Assembly: GCA_009733575.1 (NCBI GenBank)
Contig: ML769622.1
Coordinates: forward strand, 1-64,000
Source of the DNA: Gymnopus androsaceus JB14
Lineage: Eukaryota; Basidiomycota; Agaricomycetes; Agaricales; Omphalotaceae
Length of the DNA stretch: 64,000 bases
Reading direction: 5' to 3'
The notes below the pieces were generated by a model. It ran no database searches, was not told the DNA's origin, and saw only the letters and a program-made list of their open reading frames with translations. The position numbers and the translations under genes are program-made. Within the stretch, counting starts at the first letter, position 1; the number at the start of each line of letters is the position of its first letter. Shown here piece by piece: positions 34,262-44,459 of this stretch.

Positions 34262-35119
34262 CTATGTCTTGAAAGCGATAATCAACATCAACAGCACTAG
34301 TATCAGCACTCCAATCAAAACCGTCGACATATTCCCTTTTAAACCTCTTCCAACCCTGTCCAACCTCCTCCGTGCCCTTCCGAGTCTTCCCTCTGTCTGA
34401 TCCAGCTCCGTATCCAGCTCCTCTAAAAGTCCGTGGTGCTCCTGCAGCTCACCATTGATCTGCAGCGAGAGCGAATGATGGCGAGATATCGAGTCGGAGA
34501 GAGCGAGAAGATGAGTGTCTTGTGTCGATATGAGTTGTTGTTGTGTTTGTATCAGGGTTGTCGGTGAAGGAGGTTGTGGGGAGGAAGAATCTGGATCGTC
34601 CGTGTAGGGTGTAAATGGACGGTTGTAGTCGGGCGGCGAGGAAGATTGTGGTGGAGTACCAACTAGAGGCGCAAGAGAAGCATTCGATTCGTTCATCGGA
34701 AGGGATAATGGATTCGGTTTGGCCTTTTTGGCCTCAACAGCATCCAAACTCGGCACATCATCCGAGTTGACTCCAGAAGCTAACAGCATTCCGCGCATGC
34801 GCTCATACTGTTTTCGGAGAAGTTTCACAGCTTCCGCTTGTGCTTGTGACCCTCCTGCGCCTCTTTCCAGCTCAAGTATCCCTGTCTTTAACGCAAGCAA
34901 ATTCGATTGAATTTGTTCGAGATGCAATCCATTCGATGCACTCAAAGTCGTTATGGATGACGAAGTGCTCAAAGTTGAGCTTCTCTGTCTCTCCAAAAGC
35001 AGTGAAAGAGTTTTGGTCGAAATCGAAGTTAGTTTGGCGAGCGTTTGGGAAGACGTTGGCGTCGAACTCGAGGTCGGTTTTATCGTTGGAGTCGATGTTC
35101 GAGGGGCATAGGAGGACAT
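34262..35119 (-). CDS. SYN8: Qc-SNARE, syntaxin-8/Syn8-like
   Basis: The 285-aa intronless frame has a Ser/Thr-rich N-terminal region, a helical segment (LHLEQIQSNLLALKTGILELE), a Pro/Ser-rich linker and then a SNARE motif at about residues 190-255: THLLALSDSISRHHSLS, LQINGELQEHHGLLEELD, TELDQTEGRLGRARRRLDRV. It ends in one C-terminal membrane anchor, STVLIGVLILVLLMLIIAF. The central Gln in the LQINGEL heptad fits the zero-layer residue. A tail anchor with a Qc motif and a syntaxin-8-like helix is the Syn8 layout; such proteins act in endosomal and late-Golgi membrane fusion. This is one of the few ordinary cellular genes in the window. Paralogous Qc-SNAREs such as Tlg1 cannot be fully excluded. 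Confidence 0.85.
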   Translation of the reverse strand: MSSYAPRTSTPTIKPTSSSTPTSSQTLAKLTSISTKTLSLLLERQRSSTLSTSSSITTLSASNGLHLEQIQSNLLALKTGILELERGAGGSQAQAEAVKLLRKQYERMRGMLLASGVNSDDVPSLDAVEAKKAKPNPLSLPMNESNASLAPLVGTPPQSSSPPDYNRPFTPYTDDPDSSSPQPPSPTTLIQTQQQLISTQDTHLLALSDSISRHHSLSLQINGELQEHHGLLEELDTELDQTEGRLGRARRRLDRVGRGLKGNMSTVLIGVLILVLLMLIIAFKT

Positions 35120-35259
35120 GATGAGCGTAAGAAAAAGGAGTGGTTCTTCCTTTGTAGTCGAGCAGCGGGCTGCGGCAAGTTGAGTTGTAGTCGTAGTCGC
35201 AGTTGAAGTGAGAATTAGTTGCTACGAACAGTTTTGGACAATTTGGGGCAATGCGCATG

Positions 35260-36570
35260 AATAGCGTAATTGGCGCTCGTGATAGACGCCAATATATTCA
35301 ACTACTTCTCCTGAATCTCCTCCGAGTTTGCTCCGAGTCCTAGACCTGAGCTACTCTCAAACACTGAGCTGCAAGAGATATCGTAGCCCTACAGCAGCGT
35401 CTCTAATCGGCTTCAATCTCGTCCTATTCTGCTGCCCATTCCCTCCGAGTCGTGTGCTCATCCAGATCCGGATTCTCTTCAAATCCCTTGGTTATGAGCA
35501 ACTGATTCTTGTTAATACCTGAAGTTTTACTTGATTAATGTCTCATTCACTCGTTGATCTCGAGATGGCCTCAAGATGATAGTGAAAACTGTCCTCGAGC
35601 TTCACAGCGTCTCACATTCTATTCCACCGATATTCAAGAAGGAATTCATCTATCCCAATTTAAGTGCGTACCTTCTTTAACTGTTCCTATGGATCCTCCA
35701 TCAACTTGTTCACTTGGCCAGCACGTCGAAGACTATACTTGACTGACACTCGGCATCGTGATTCTTTCGATCTAGATTGGACTCTCCAAAATTATATCTC
35801 TGCGCACCGATGAGCTCCAAAATAAAATAAAATAACACAAATAATATCAAGCCTGCAATGTCTACGCTGAACCGGAACAGAATTTACGAATTCGAACTTG
35901 CCAACAGAAATACTAAACTGCAAGAGATACTCATAATCTTCAACTACTTCCCGGACCCGTTGAGAAATCTTTTCATTCTTCTATCCATTTCTTCATATGT
36001 TCGTCCAGGTTTGGGTTCTTTTCAACATTCCAGCTCAACCGTTACCTAGATGAACAAGTCTTGAGTGTCGTCCGGAGCTCTGTTCCAAAATTAATGAAAG
36101 ACTAGCAGGTAAGTATGTCTATGGATCGTTGCACCCTAAGATTAATACTGACCCAAGGAGAAGGAATATTTTACTGCATCCAACGGTAAGGTCTGTCAGA
36201 AATGAATCTGCCTCGTACCGGAGCTCCATAAAACCCCGAGCGGTGCTTCGACAACAGATTTTCTTTGCGAGCACTGGTTATTTAGCCTCTCCACATAGCC
36301 AGACACATCAAGCTCTTCTTACAGGAGACTAGCTTACTATGTTATCTCAGTCAGAAAGCTGGCTTGAAATCATCTATTATATCGTTTGAACTGCGAGTCA
36401 GGTAACTGCTTGGGTAACGGCGCATACAAGAAGGTTTGATCGCGTTCGAGGACTCAGGATGGAAGGAAAGGAAGATCCGGCTGTGAATGCTAGAGGCCCT
36501 CCACATGTACATATATACATATCTCTAATAACTCTGCCGTCTCTCTGAGTCTTACACCGCGAGTCTTGCA
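35260..36570. other. Intergenic, no gene recognised
   Basis: CTCCGAGT-type short motifs recur (for example near 35317 and 35448), and several ORFs of 60-67 codons have no recognisable features. The 5' part is the promoter of the Syn8-like gene. Confidence 0.4.
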
Positions 36571-36571
36571 A

Positions 36572-36619
36572 GGTCTTACAGGCAAAACTATTGAGAAACC
36601 CCGATTTTGGCAGAAACCC
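36572..36619 (+). repeat. MULE-2 left target-site duplication (36572-36580) and TIR (36581-36619)
   Basis: GGTCTTACA followed by GGCAAAACTATTGAGAAACC... continuing CCGATTTTGGCAGAAACC. The right end is its inverted counterpart. Confidence 0.95.
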
Positions 36620-37110
36620 CAGGTTCCTCGGGCAACCCCTTAGAAATGTCACTTACGGGTTTCTGACGATTTGGCCGCTGACCGACCGGATGCCGAATAT
36701 GTGGATGACGGAAGAGGCGCTCAGATGACACGTGTCCGATTTCTTCTCCATTCCTTACTACTTGCATCCTCGGGCAAGGGGCATTCGGCACCAGAACGGC
36801 AGACAAAGGGCTCTTAACGTGACTTGTCATGTCGTCATCAAAATACCAACGCCGATCTAAGCGCTTAATGATAATCGCACCGAGCTTTTTGCATCGTAAA
36901 GGGCAAGAGCGCTATTACTAAAGTAAGTAGTTGGCTATGGTAGTTACAGCGTATATAAGTGTAGTAGCAGATATTTGTATGGGTATGCGGGAGTGTGGCT
37001 GAAAAGTTAAGCGTAGTGCTGGGCGCGCTAATCAGAGTCTCGCGTGGTACCTTTCCTAACTAGGCAAGGTAGGTGACGGTCTGCCATTCGGATGCTGAAT
37101 GCCCCTTGTC

Positions 37111-37520
37111 CTCGGGCGCTGCGACAATTTTGCGCTTTCCTACCTCCTCCTCGTCGGCGACGTCGGGTAACCAACACTTCCATTCTTACCTCTTCACCCC
37201 CATGGCTACCTCTGCATCCTCGGGCGCTGCGACAATTTTGCTCTTTCCTACATCCTCCTCGTCGGCGACATCAGGTAACCAACACTTCCATTCTTACCTC
37301 TTCACCCCCATGGCTACCTCTGCATCCTCGGGCGCTGCGATGATTTTGCTCTTTCCTACATCCTCCTCGTCGGCGACGTCAGGTAACCAACACTTCCATT
37401 CTTACCTCTTCACCCCCATGGCTACCTCTGCATCCTCGGGTGCAGCGACGATTTCGCTCTTTCCTACCTCCTCCTCGTCGGGTGACCTAACACTTTCATT
37501 CTTACCTCTTCCCCTCCATT
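37111..37520 (+). repeat. 108-bp tandem repeat, about 3.8 copies, open in frame
   Basis: CTCGGGCGCTGCGA recurs at 37111, 37219, 37327 and 37435. The repeat is a multiple of three and is open on the plus strand, giving a 36-aa Ser/Thr-rich unit (SSGAATILLFPTSSSS and SYLFTPMATSA). Coding status is unknown. It lies between the MULE-2 left end and its gene, so a promoter or spacer role is equally possible. Confidence 0.85.
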
Positions 37521-37699
37521 CCTACCTCTTCACCTCGAATACACTGTCTTTTTAATTCATCACTATGTTCATGTTATATTGTATTCACCACAGCATTTGG
37601 CTTGATTCTCAGTGAAGCAGGAGTGGTATCGAAGTATTGAGGCCATATATATGAGTGAGGGCTACTCAGAGGCTATCTTGTGCTATATTCCACCCGCTC

Positions 37700-39044
37700 A
37701 TGGCTGGTGACTCAGAGACATCGCGTCTCAAACTTGCAGCTGCTGAATACAGTACTCCGTATCCTCACGCTGCTTTTTCCGAACCTTTTTTTGCTGAACT
37801 TTCATTTTTGAAAGCCTCTCAGGTTTCACTCCCACTCATCGCACAGAAGGGTTCAATCTCACATTGGGTGTATGACTCTGAAGTGCCATGCACTGCAGCA
37901 GCAACCATAATCTTACCGAATGAAATAGTTCCTAACATCTACGATCTTCAACCTATGATTTCATCAATGGAGGATGCCTTCATACAGGGGAAGCGTTCTG
38001 TTCTGCTCAAGTTGAATGTTGGGGAGCATTATGTCGAGAGATTGTATCATTTTTCTAAAGTGTGTATTCATGATTTTTTCGCAGCTTGCTCCGCTGACTT
38101 CTCTTCAAGATTAGATTATTCGTCGCAATAAATAATCATTCTCCATCCATCGATGCCGCAAAAAGGCTTGTTGAAGCTCTCAAGTCTTCGTCACTTTCTT
38201 CCATGCTCATGGACCGATTCATGCAGGAAAGGATCTGTAGACAGATCCAGGGCTTCTCCGCAACTTGCGCATTGTGGAACTTGTTTTGCCTGCTTGACAA
38301 AGAATGGGTTTATGATGATGTATTGAATTGTCTATCCGAACTTCTCTACTTCCGGAAGGCGACACACTCTCCTCCTACAGAAATGCCTCTGTTTATCTTC
38401 CCTCCCACTCGCTTCCTCGAAAATGCACGATTCCTATACACTACTTTGGGTTCCGCTACCAAATATAGTCCAGAGATTCACGCATTTTGTCAACGCCTTA
38501 GAGCTTCGGGACCGAATTACCAACTGGCCTTTGTCGGGGAGAATAATGGACATTACTCGGGTGTTCATCTGCAAGGGTCCACTGCGGTCCTTGAATATGG
38601 CGATTCGCTCTGTATCCCCATGGCACCTGATATCTGTGAGGTCCTTGAATGGATCCTCGCCGGTGTTTCGAAGCCTCTGAAGTTGGACACTGGTTGTGTC
38701 GCAATTCAACCAAGTGTCGGTACTGGAAGCGGAAGCTGTGCTGTGGCAGCATTCAACTTCATCGAGCGGCATGCAGACCACCATACTCCAGTCTGGGTGG
38801 CCGAAGAGTTGCCACAATTCCGCATGAAGATGCTTCTGGATCTTGTGGTTTATCATTTCATTGCATTGGACACGCCGGAGGTTTGTAGTGCATTCAACTC
38901 ATATGTGCACTAACTAAGCTAACAATATGTTCATTTCACTAGACTTTTGATGAATGGGTTATACCATGCGTACACTCTCATGGACCGACTCTCGCTGTAT
39001 TGGCAGCTGGTGGTTACCAAGATTATAACTTATATCGGCCTAAG
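37700..39044 (+). pseudogene. Ulp1-like (C48) cysteine protease region of MULE-2
   Basis: Exons 37700-38059, 38110-38880 and 38943-39044 join in phase 0 with GT-AG introns of 50-62 bp. The protein starts MAGDSETSRLKLAAAEY. C48-type catalytic residues are all present in order: His in NNGHYSGVHL (about 38552), Asp in EYGDSLCIP (about 38600), Gln in AIQPSVGTGSGSC and Cys in the same motif (about 38740). SUMO-specific proteases use this triad plus Gln. This region itself has no stop. After the intron at 39045-39095 the same frame enters the linker and transposase, where it meets TGA codons, hence the pseudogene label for the whole unit. If translation ended at the first TGA (39114), an intact protease of about 417 aa would result. 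Confidence 0.82.
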
Positions 39045-39095
39045 GTATGTGTATCATGAGTTCTATATGATCTACAAAGCTCAAATATTCAACAG

Positions 39096-42000
39096 AATTC
39101 TCACCCTATTCATTGATTTATCTCTTCAACATGCATCATTGAGCATAAGCCCTCTCTTCCTTGGGTTGGCCATCTCCCAGATGCCCCGCCTCTGTTTTCA
39201 GGATTGTTGAAGTCTCCGATCTCCCTCAGTGCACGCGGGAAGTCTCGTGAGACAACACCGGCGAGCATCATTAGTGTCTCTTCGACCTCGACTCTGCATA
39301 TAGGTATCAAGCGTGATCCAGAGGAATCAGCACTGTTCTTGACTCCAAAGAGGATCCGACGTTCGCCTTTGATAACAGCTCTGTCACCTCCACGCTTGAA
39401 GGTTGAGCGTTCACCATCCATTACTTGTTTATCACCTGCAGTGAAGTATGAGCGCTCACCGTCAATCACTGAGCTATCACCTCAAATGCTGGTGAAGTAC
39501 GAGCGCTCACCGTCGATTGTTGAGCTATCACCTCCGAGGCCACAAGTGAAGCTGGAGTCTGTCAAATCACTGGCTTACCGAATCAAAAATCAACGGCCAA
39601 AGAAGATACGCTCACCCATCGCCATCGCCTCTTTCTGCTCTCCGTACAAAAAGAAAGCACATTCACCAGCTATTCTCTCCTTCTCTCCATCGCGGGTTAA
39701 GCTTGATGCTTCTCCGATGTCATTGTATTTGCCACTGTGGCACTCTTCTGTAAAATCGGAAGTCGCTGAAGGGAATGCTCATGCTCACAATTCCGTCACT
39801 GTGACTCCGGGTACAGTAGTTGTTGGGAGTATGTTTCCGTCTTTGGAGAAGGCCTTCAACGCTGTGCTTGAACAGCAAGAACGCCTTGGGCACAAGTGGA
39901 GGAAAGGACAGTCCAAACATGACCAATACGGTCATATCCACAAACTCATCGTTCATTGCAATTGGTACGGGGAACATAAACCGTGACACCTATCCTCCAT
40001 CAATCCTGCTGATTTCCGGACTGGAAGGTCGGTGAAGACGAAGTGTACTGCACATGTAAATATCTGTCATGTCGGTAACCTTTGGCGTATCTCCCTCGCT
40101 GACTGGAGTCATAACCACGACCGCTTGATCCCTGATGGTGGAAAGGCGTCACAACCACTCACGCAGGAGCAACGAGACACTGTTTCTCGGCTCACCACTG
40201 CCAGTGTATCCTTTTCGCGTGCCCAAGTTGCTTCCGTGCTGAAGGCTCAATCCATTGGCCATACTCTGGAGCCTCGTCAGATAGGGAACGTTATTGCTGC
40301 ATCACGGCAGCATGCTCATAAGGATACTCAAAATCTTGGTGGACATATGAATGCGATTCTGCGAAGTCTCGAGCAAAAGAACCAGACTGATCCTGGATGG
40401 CGGTATCACATCAAAGTCAATGAATCCTTGACTGTTGTTGCAGTATTTTGGCAGTCTCCCCTTCAGGTTCAGCTGGCCCGATGCTATGGTGATGTTATTA
40501 TCAATGATAATAGTTATAACAAGGTTGACTGTCAGTATCCTCTCAACACTGGCCTCATCGTTGATGGCTACAACAAGTCACAAAATGTATGGTATTGCTT
40601 CCATTGTTCAGAAGACGCAGAAACGTACGCCTGGGTGCTTCGCTGCTATCTTGGCGATGAAAGCGCGGGAGACTCCATCAACCCTCCTGAGGTCTTTATC
40701 AGCGACCGACACGCAAGCCTCATAGCCAGTGTAGCAGACACATTGCCAACATCTTTCCATGTGTACTGTCTCCATCACCTGGAAGGGAACATTGATGACA
40801 ATCTACGTCTGCTTCTTGGTGCTGAATGGCCCAATTTCACGCGCGACTTCTGGGCTGCCTATCGCCCAATTTCACCTGAAGAGTTTGACAAACTCTGGAC
40901 AAATCTTGTTAAAAGATATCCCTCAGCAAAGAATTATCTGGAGGAGCACCTGTATCCTTGTCGTACGCGCTGGGCTTGGGCTTGGATTAGTGTTCGATTC
41001 ACAGCAGGTATACGGACAAGTGGATGTTTGGAGTGCGAGCATAAAGTCTTAAAGGCTGTTGGCGGTCCAAAGAAAACAATGTACGAAGTTTTTAATGGCT
41101 TAAATGAACGGACGAATGGGCAAACAAATCAAGACATGATTCATGCTCGAGATGTAAGTCTGTTATTTTTTTTGTTACTCTGTTTCTCACGTTTTTGACT
41201 GAATCCTCAGGCTTCTCGTTGCCAGCACCCGCACAGTGTGGAATCCGTATTCCCGGGTATACTGTCCCAGCTACGTGAACATGCAGGCCCCTATGCTCTT
41301 CAAACCTGCTTCCATGGAATGCAGGAGAGTGTCTTCTATAACACGACTGCTTTGCAACGTCCGGAGGGCATGCGAGATTGGGTAAGTCTTGACATTCGCC
41401 GCCCTACAAACTATGACTCATATTTTTAGAATGAGTATGCAATTCAAATCAGCAATGAGATTGGGTTTGAGTGGGAGAATTCGGAAGAGCAGGTTAGTGC
41501 TGTGCTTTCATGTTTTTTAGATTCTAATGTGATATACAGAAAATCAGCAATGATTTCAGCAATGACAAAGCATACATCTCCACTCGATGGCTCATTCAGC
41601 TTGTTTTAAAGCAAGGTCTTCAGATCCGACACATATTCCGAGTAAAGCGACTTGGCGGTGTGGCCACCCACTATGTGTTTGTTTTGAAGGATGGCTGGGT
41701 CGTCTGCGATTGTTGCATGCAACTAAACCTTGGTATTCCCTGCCGACACTACTTCCATATCTTCACAAAGGTTGAGGGTCTTACATTCAGCATTGGCATG
41801 ATTCGGATTAGGTATGTTCATCAGTAACACTTATCATTTGGAAGTTGACTAACATGTGTACTGTAGATGGTTGCAAAACCCTGCTCTGGAGGCGAATTCC
41901 ATCCCACCTGTTACATTCAATGAGGGTGCAGACCGTTCATCTGCCTATGCCTCATATTCTGAGCTACCAATGCTGTCGCAATCTAATCCGTTCCATGCCA

Positions 42001-42433
42001 CAGGAAATACCGGCGCTTCTGCTCCAAAAACTACCACGGTGTCTTTGCAGCTGGCTTTCCATGAAGCGCACGCTGTTTTAAGGCCAATTTTAGCTGGTAT
42101 TCAGACGCAAGAAGACCTTGGCGAGCTCCTCGATCAGCTACAAGACATTTGGTATGTTCACGGTGAATTACAGATAATTATATATGATAACAATGGCAAT
42201 GCAGAGAACAAGGTGACAACGAAAGGCATATGGATACTTTGCATGATCCAGTCGCGTATAACCCCAAGGGATGCCCACGAACTCAACGGCTCACATCATC
42301 GCATGAAGGTCGAGCCCAAGGTGGAGGTAAGGGTAACGGAAGTGAGAGCTCGGGTCGAAAGTGTGGCGCATGTCACCAGACAGGTCATATACGACCGAAC
42401 TGTCCATTACTGAACACTCATAGTCCAAATTAG
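39096..42433 (+). pseudogene. Ser-Pro linker, MULE transposase, SWIM and zinc knuckle of MULE-2, interrupted by TGA codons
   Basis: It continues the protease frame. The linker (39200-39830) repeats RSPSIT(E/C)LSP with Psi-K-x-E/D motifs (LKVE, VKYE twice, VKLE, VKLD, VKSE, plus IKRD). The transposase follows: FAR1-like zinc region (IVHCNWYGEH, DWSHNHDRLIP), catalytic Asp in INDNSYNKV, Asp in ISDRHASLIAS, CLHHLEGNI and Glu in GCLECEHKV. Then come SWIM CDCCMQLNLGIPCRH (about 41710-41755) and CX2CX4HX4C knuckle CGACHQTGHIRPNC (about 42363). Introns: 41154-41210, 41382-41429, 41493-41539, 41812-41866, 42152-42204. In-frame TGAs occur at 39114, at 39984 (MULE-1 has Gln) and across the last junction (TG|A). 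Without these the frame is open throughout. Confidence 0.85.
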
Positions 42434-42647
42434 TAGATAGATAGATAGATACTATAGCATACATAACCAAACTGTCTATTACTGAACACTCGTAGTATTA
42501 ATTTCAATTTTGCACATTTGAATAATCATTGAAGCGACTGTAACCGCGGAAGCAGCAGAGAACAAGCGCGCGAGATTTACGTGGGCATCCGGGTTAGCTA
42601 ATCCGGCCTACGGCCGTGGCATACATGGGTTCTCCCATAGTCATCGG

Positions 42648-42696
42648 GGGTTTCTGCCAAAATCGGGGTTTCTCAATAGTTTTTGCCGGTCTTACA
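42648..42696 (-). repeat. MULE-2 right TIR (42648-42687) and target-site duplication (42688-42696)
   Basis: Inverted counterpart of the left end, ending CTCAATAGTTTTTGCC, followed by GGTCTTACA. Confidence 0.95.
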
Positions 42697-42941
42697 CTGT
42701 CTGCCATCAGTTACATCCGAACCGTGTTGGCATTGTGGCTGATCATCATCGTTGCAAGATTGTTATCCAATTCAATCCAATCTTTGATATTTGGAGTAGA
42801 TTACGTTGATAATTGGGCATGTCAAACATTGACAGCCATGAGAGCTTTTTTTTTGTTTCAGAGTGGATATACTGTATGAGCGCGCCGCTGTGATTTTATA
42901 CGAACTAGCACTGTGCTGAGCAGGAGTAGTAGCATATCCTC

Positions 42942-44131
42942 ATGTCCTGGTGGATCCATCTGTGAGTACTATGTAGTTCTCTTTTCCATGCTGATCTCAA
43001 GCTTCTTGTTCTCTAGGCTAGGCTTTCTCTTAGTTCTTGAATTTGCAAATGCAGTCGTTATAACAATTCCGAACACAATCACGCTCAATACTGTAACGAC
43101 GATAGACTTCACTGGGGAATCGAGCGATCCAGCGCAATGGATTCTGGTCAACGTGTTTCCTAATGGCACCGTACAAATTGGCGGTACGTTTTCGGGCTCG
43201 GGAACAACGACGATGACTTTTCAACGGCCAGGGTACGTGAAATGAACTATCGTTTGCGTTTGATTCATCTGAAGCGATTCAAGACCGCATTTTCTCCAAG
43301 CTCTCGCTACGTGCGTTGTTCCCTTTCTTTTGTGGTGCCCACGACTTATCCTCTGACGATTACAGAAATAATGGCGCATTATCCTTACCGTTTTACACCG
43401 GAAACTATTTCGTCCCTGTGGACCCCTCAAACCCGACAAGCACTTCATCTATGTGAATAACCCGCATCTCCCAATTCGAATTCGAACTCGATTCGCTGAC
43501 TGGTAGTATTACAGAACAACAGTTACTCAGACAGTATCACTGTCAAGGTGCGTCTCGCTACTCATGAACTTTTGATTTCTACTGACATCTTATTCTTTAC
43601 AGTGCAACTTGCTCGGGATCGTCCTCGTCCCTAACAATCACAAAATCCAACGACACCGGGACCATTGTCGGCGCAGTTATTGGCGCACTTGGGTTTCTGA
43701 CAGGCCTGATCTTCTTCTTGCTATGGTTCAGCCAGCGAAGAAAATATAAACGAGGGCTGAATCAATCATCACATTCTTTAGCACCTCTGGCTTCCGTTCC
43801 AGGAACAATGGAGACGATGTCGAGCTCGAATTTCTATGGCCACAGACCGTCACTCCCTCCTGAACTTAGTCCAGATCGGACTACCTCGGATTATAATCTC
43901 GACACTCGAACAACTTCAGAGCAGAGCAGAGCACCCGCAATGATACCCAGCCGGTCACTCACAAAAAGGGTGGTCAACGCCGCTTCCGATGTTGGTTCAG
44001 ACTCCTCTGGGACCCTATCGTCACCAGCACCGACGCATTTGACAAGGGAGGTTTCTCAGTTAAGGAGGGAAGTAAATGAGCTTAGGCAAGGGATAGTACC
44101 GTCTTATGATATGGCCCCTCCGAGTTACTAA
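42942..44131 (+). CDS. Single-pass membrane protein with signal peptide, Mid2/Wsc-like layout
   Basis: Five exons give one continuous frame: 42942-42961, 43017-43232, 43366-43452, 43515-43547 and 43603-44131. The product, about 295 aa, starts with a signal peptide MSWWIHLLGFLLVLEFANA. An extracellular beta-rich stretch follows (ITIPNTITLNTVTTIDFTGE, WILVNVFPNG, GTTTMTF), then a Ser/Thr-rich stalk (TSTSSIT, CSGSSSSLTIT) and one transmembrane helix TIVGAVIGALGFLTGLIFFL with a basic stop-transfer RRKYKRG. The cytoplasmic tail of about 120 aa is Ser/Pro-rich and ends in a helix LTREVSQLRREVNELRQG. This is the common layout of agaricomycete Mid2/Wsc-like surface proteins; a sensor role is inference. 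It starts 255 bp beyond the MULE-2 right end, so that insertion may sit in its promoter. Confidence 0.8.
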
Positions 44132-44459
44132 GAATGTAATTATATACATATTCTCTTAATACACACTACTTGTGGAAATCGATTAGCACGGCCGTGTCTG
44201 AGTCACAATTGCGATGTTCAGCTGAGTACTTACAACAGTACTCTAATATTGAGCTTAGAAAATAGGCGCTCCGAGTCGAATCCTAAAAGCGCGCGCACGT
44301 CTTTCTGTTGTACCTTTTCCGACTCCGACTTGGCGTATAGAATTGATTTACTCGGGGTTCAACAGATCGTCCAGTGGCAGTTCTGGGGACCACCTGGCTG
44401 GTTACTTTCTTCCTTCCTTCCAACGATTTCATTCATTCCATCCTCCCTGGCGCGATACC

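Larger units (their letters stand above)
36581..42687 (+). mobile_element. MULE-2: Mutator-like transposon, 6.1 kb, with Ulp1-like protease fused in frame to the transposase
   Basis: The TIRs are about 40 bp with one indel and are flanked by a perfect 9-bp target-site duplication GGTCTTACA, the duplication length typical of Mutator elements. The element contains a 108-bp tandem repeat (37111-37520), then a single transcription unit on the plus strand (37700-42433) encoding Ulp1-like protease, a Ser-Pro-rich linker, MULE transposase, SWIM motif and CCHC knuckle. Gene order is the same as in MULE-1, but the TIRs, the tandem repeat and the long linker are not shared. Intact ends and a perfect duplication suggest a fairly recent insertion. 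Confidence 0.95.

Noticed and set aside
36985..37050. Possible tRNA-Ser (GCGGGAG ... GGCTGA ... GCTAATC)
   Set aside because: There is no T-loop or B-box and the acceptor ends do not pair; at most a very decayed remnant.
41856..42413. Psi-K-x-E motifs (MKVEPKVEV) in the alternative frame at the end of MULE-2
   Set aside because: After splicing at 42152-42204 the true frame is the one encoding the zinc knuckle, so these motifs are not translated.
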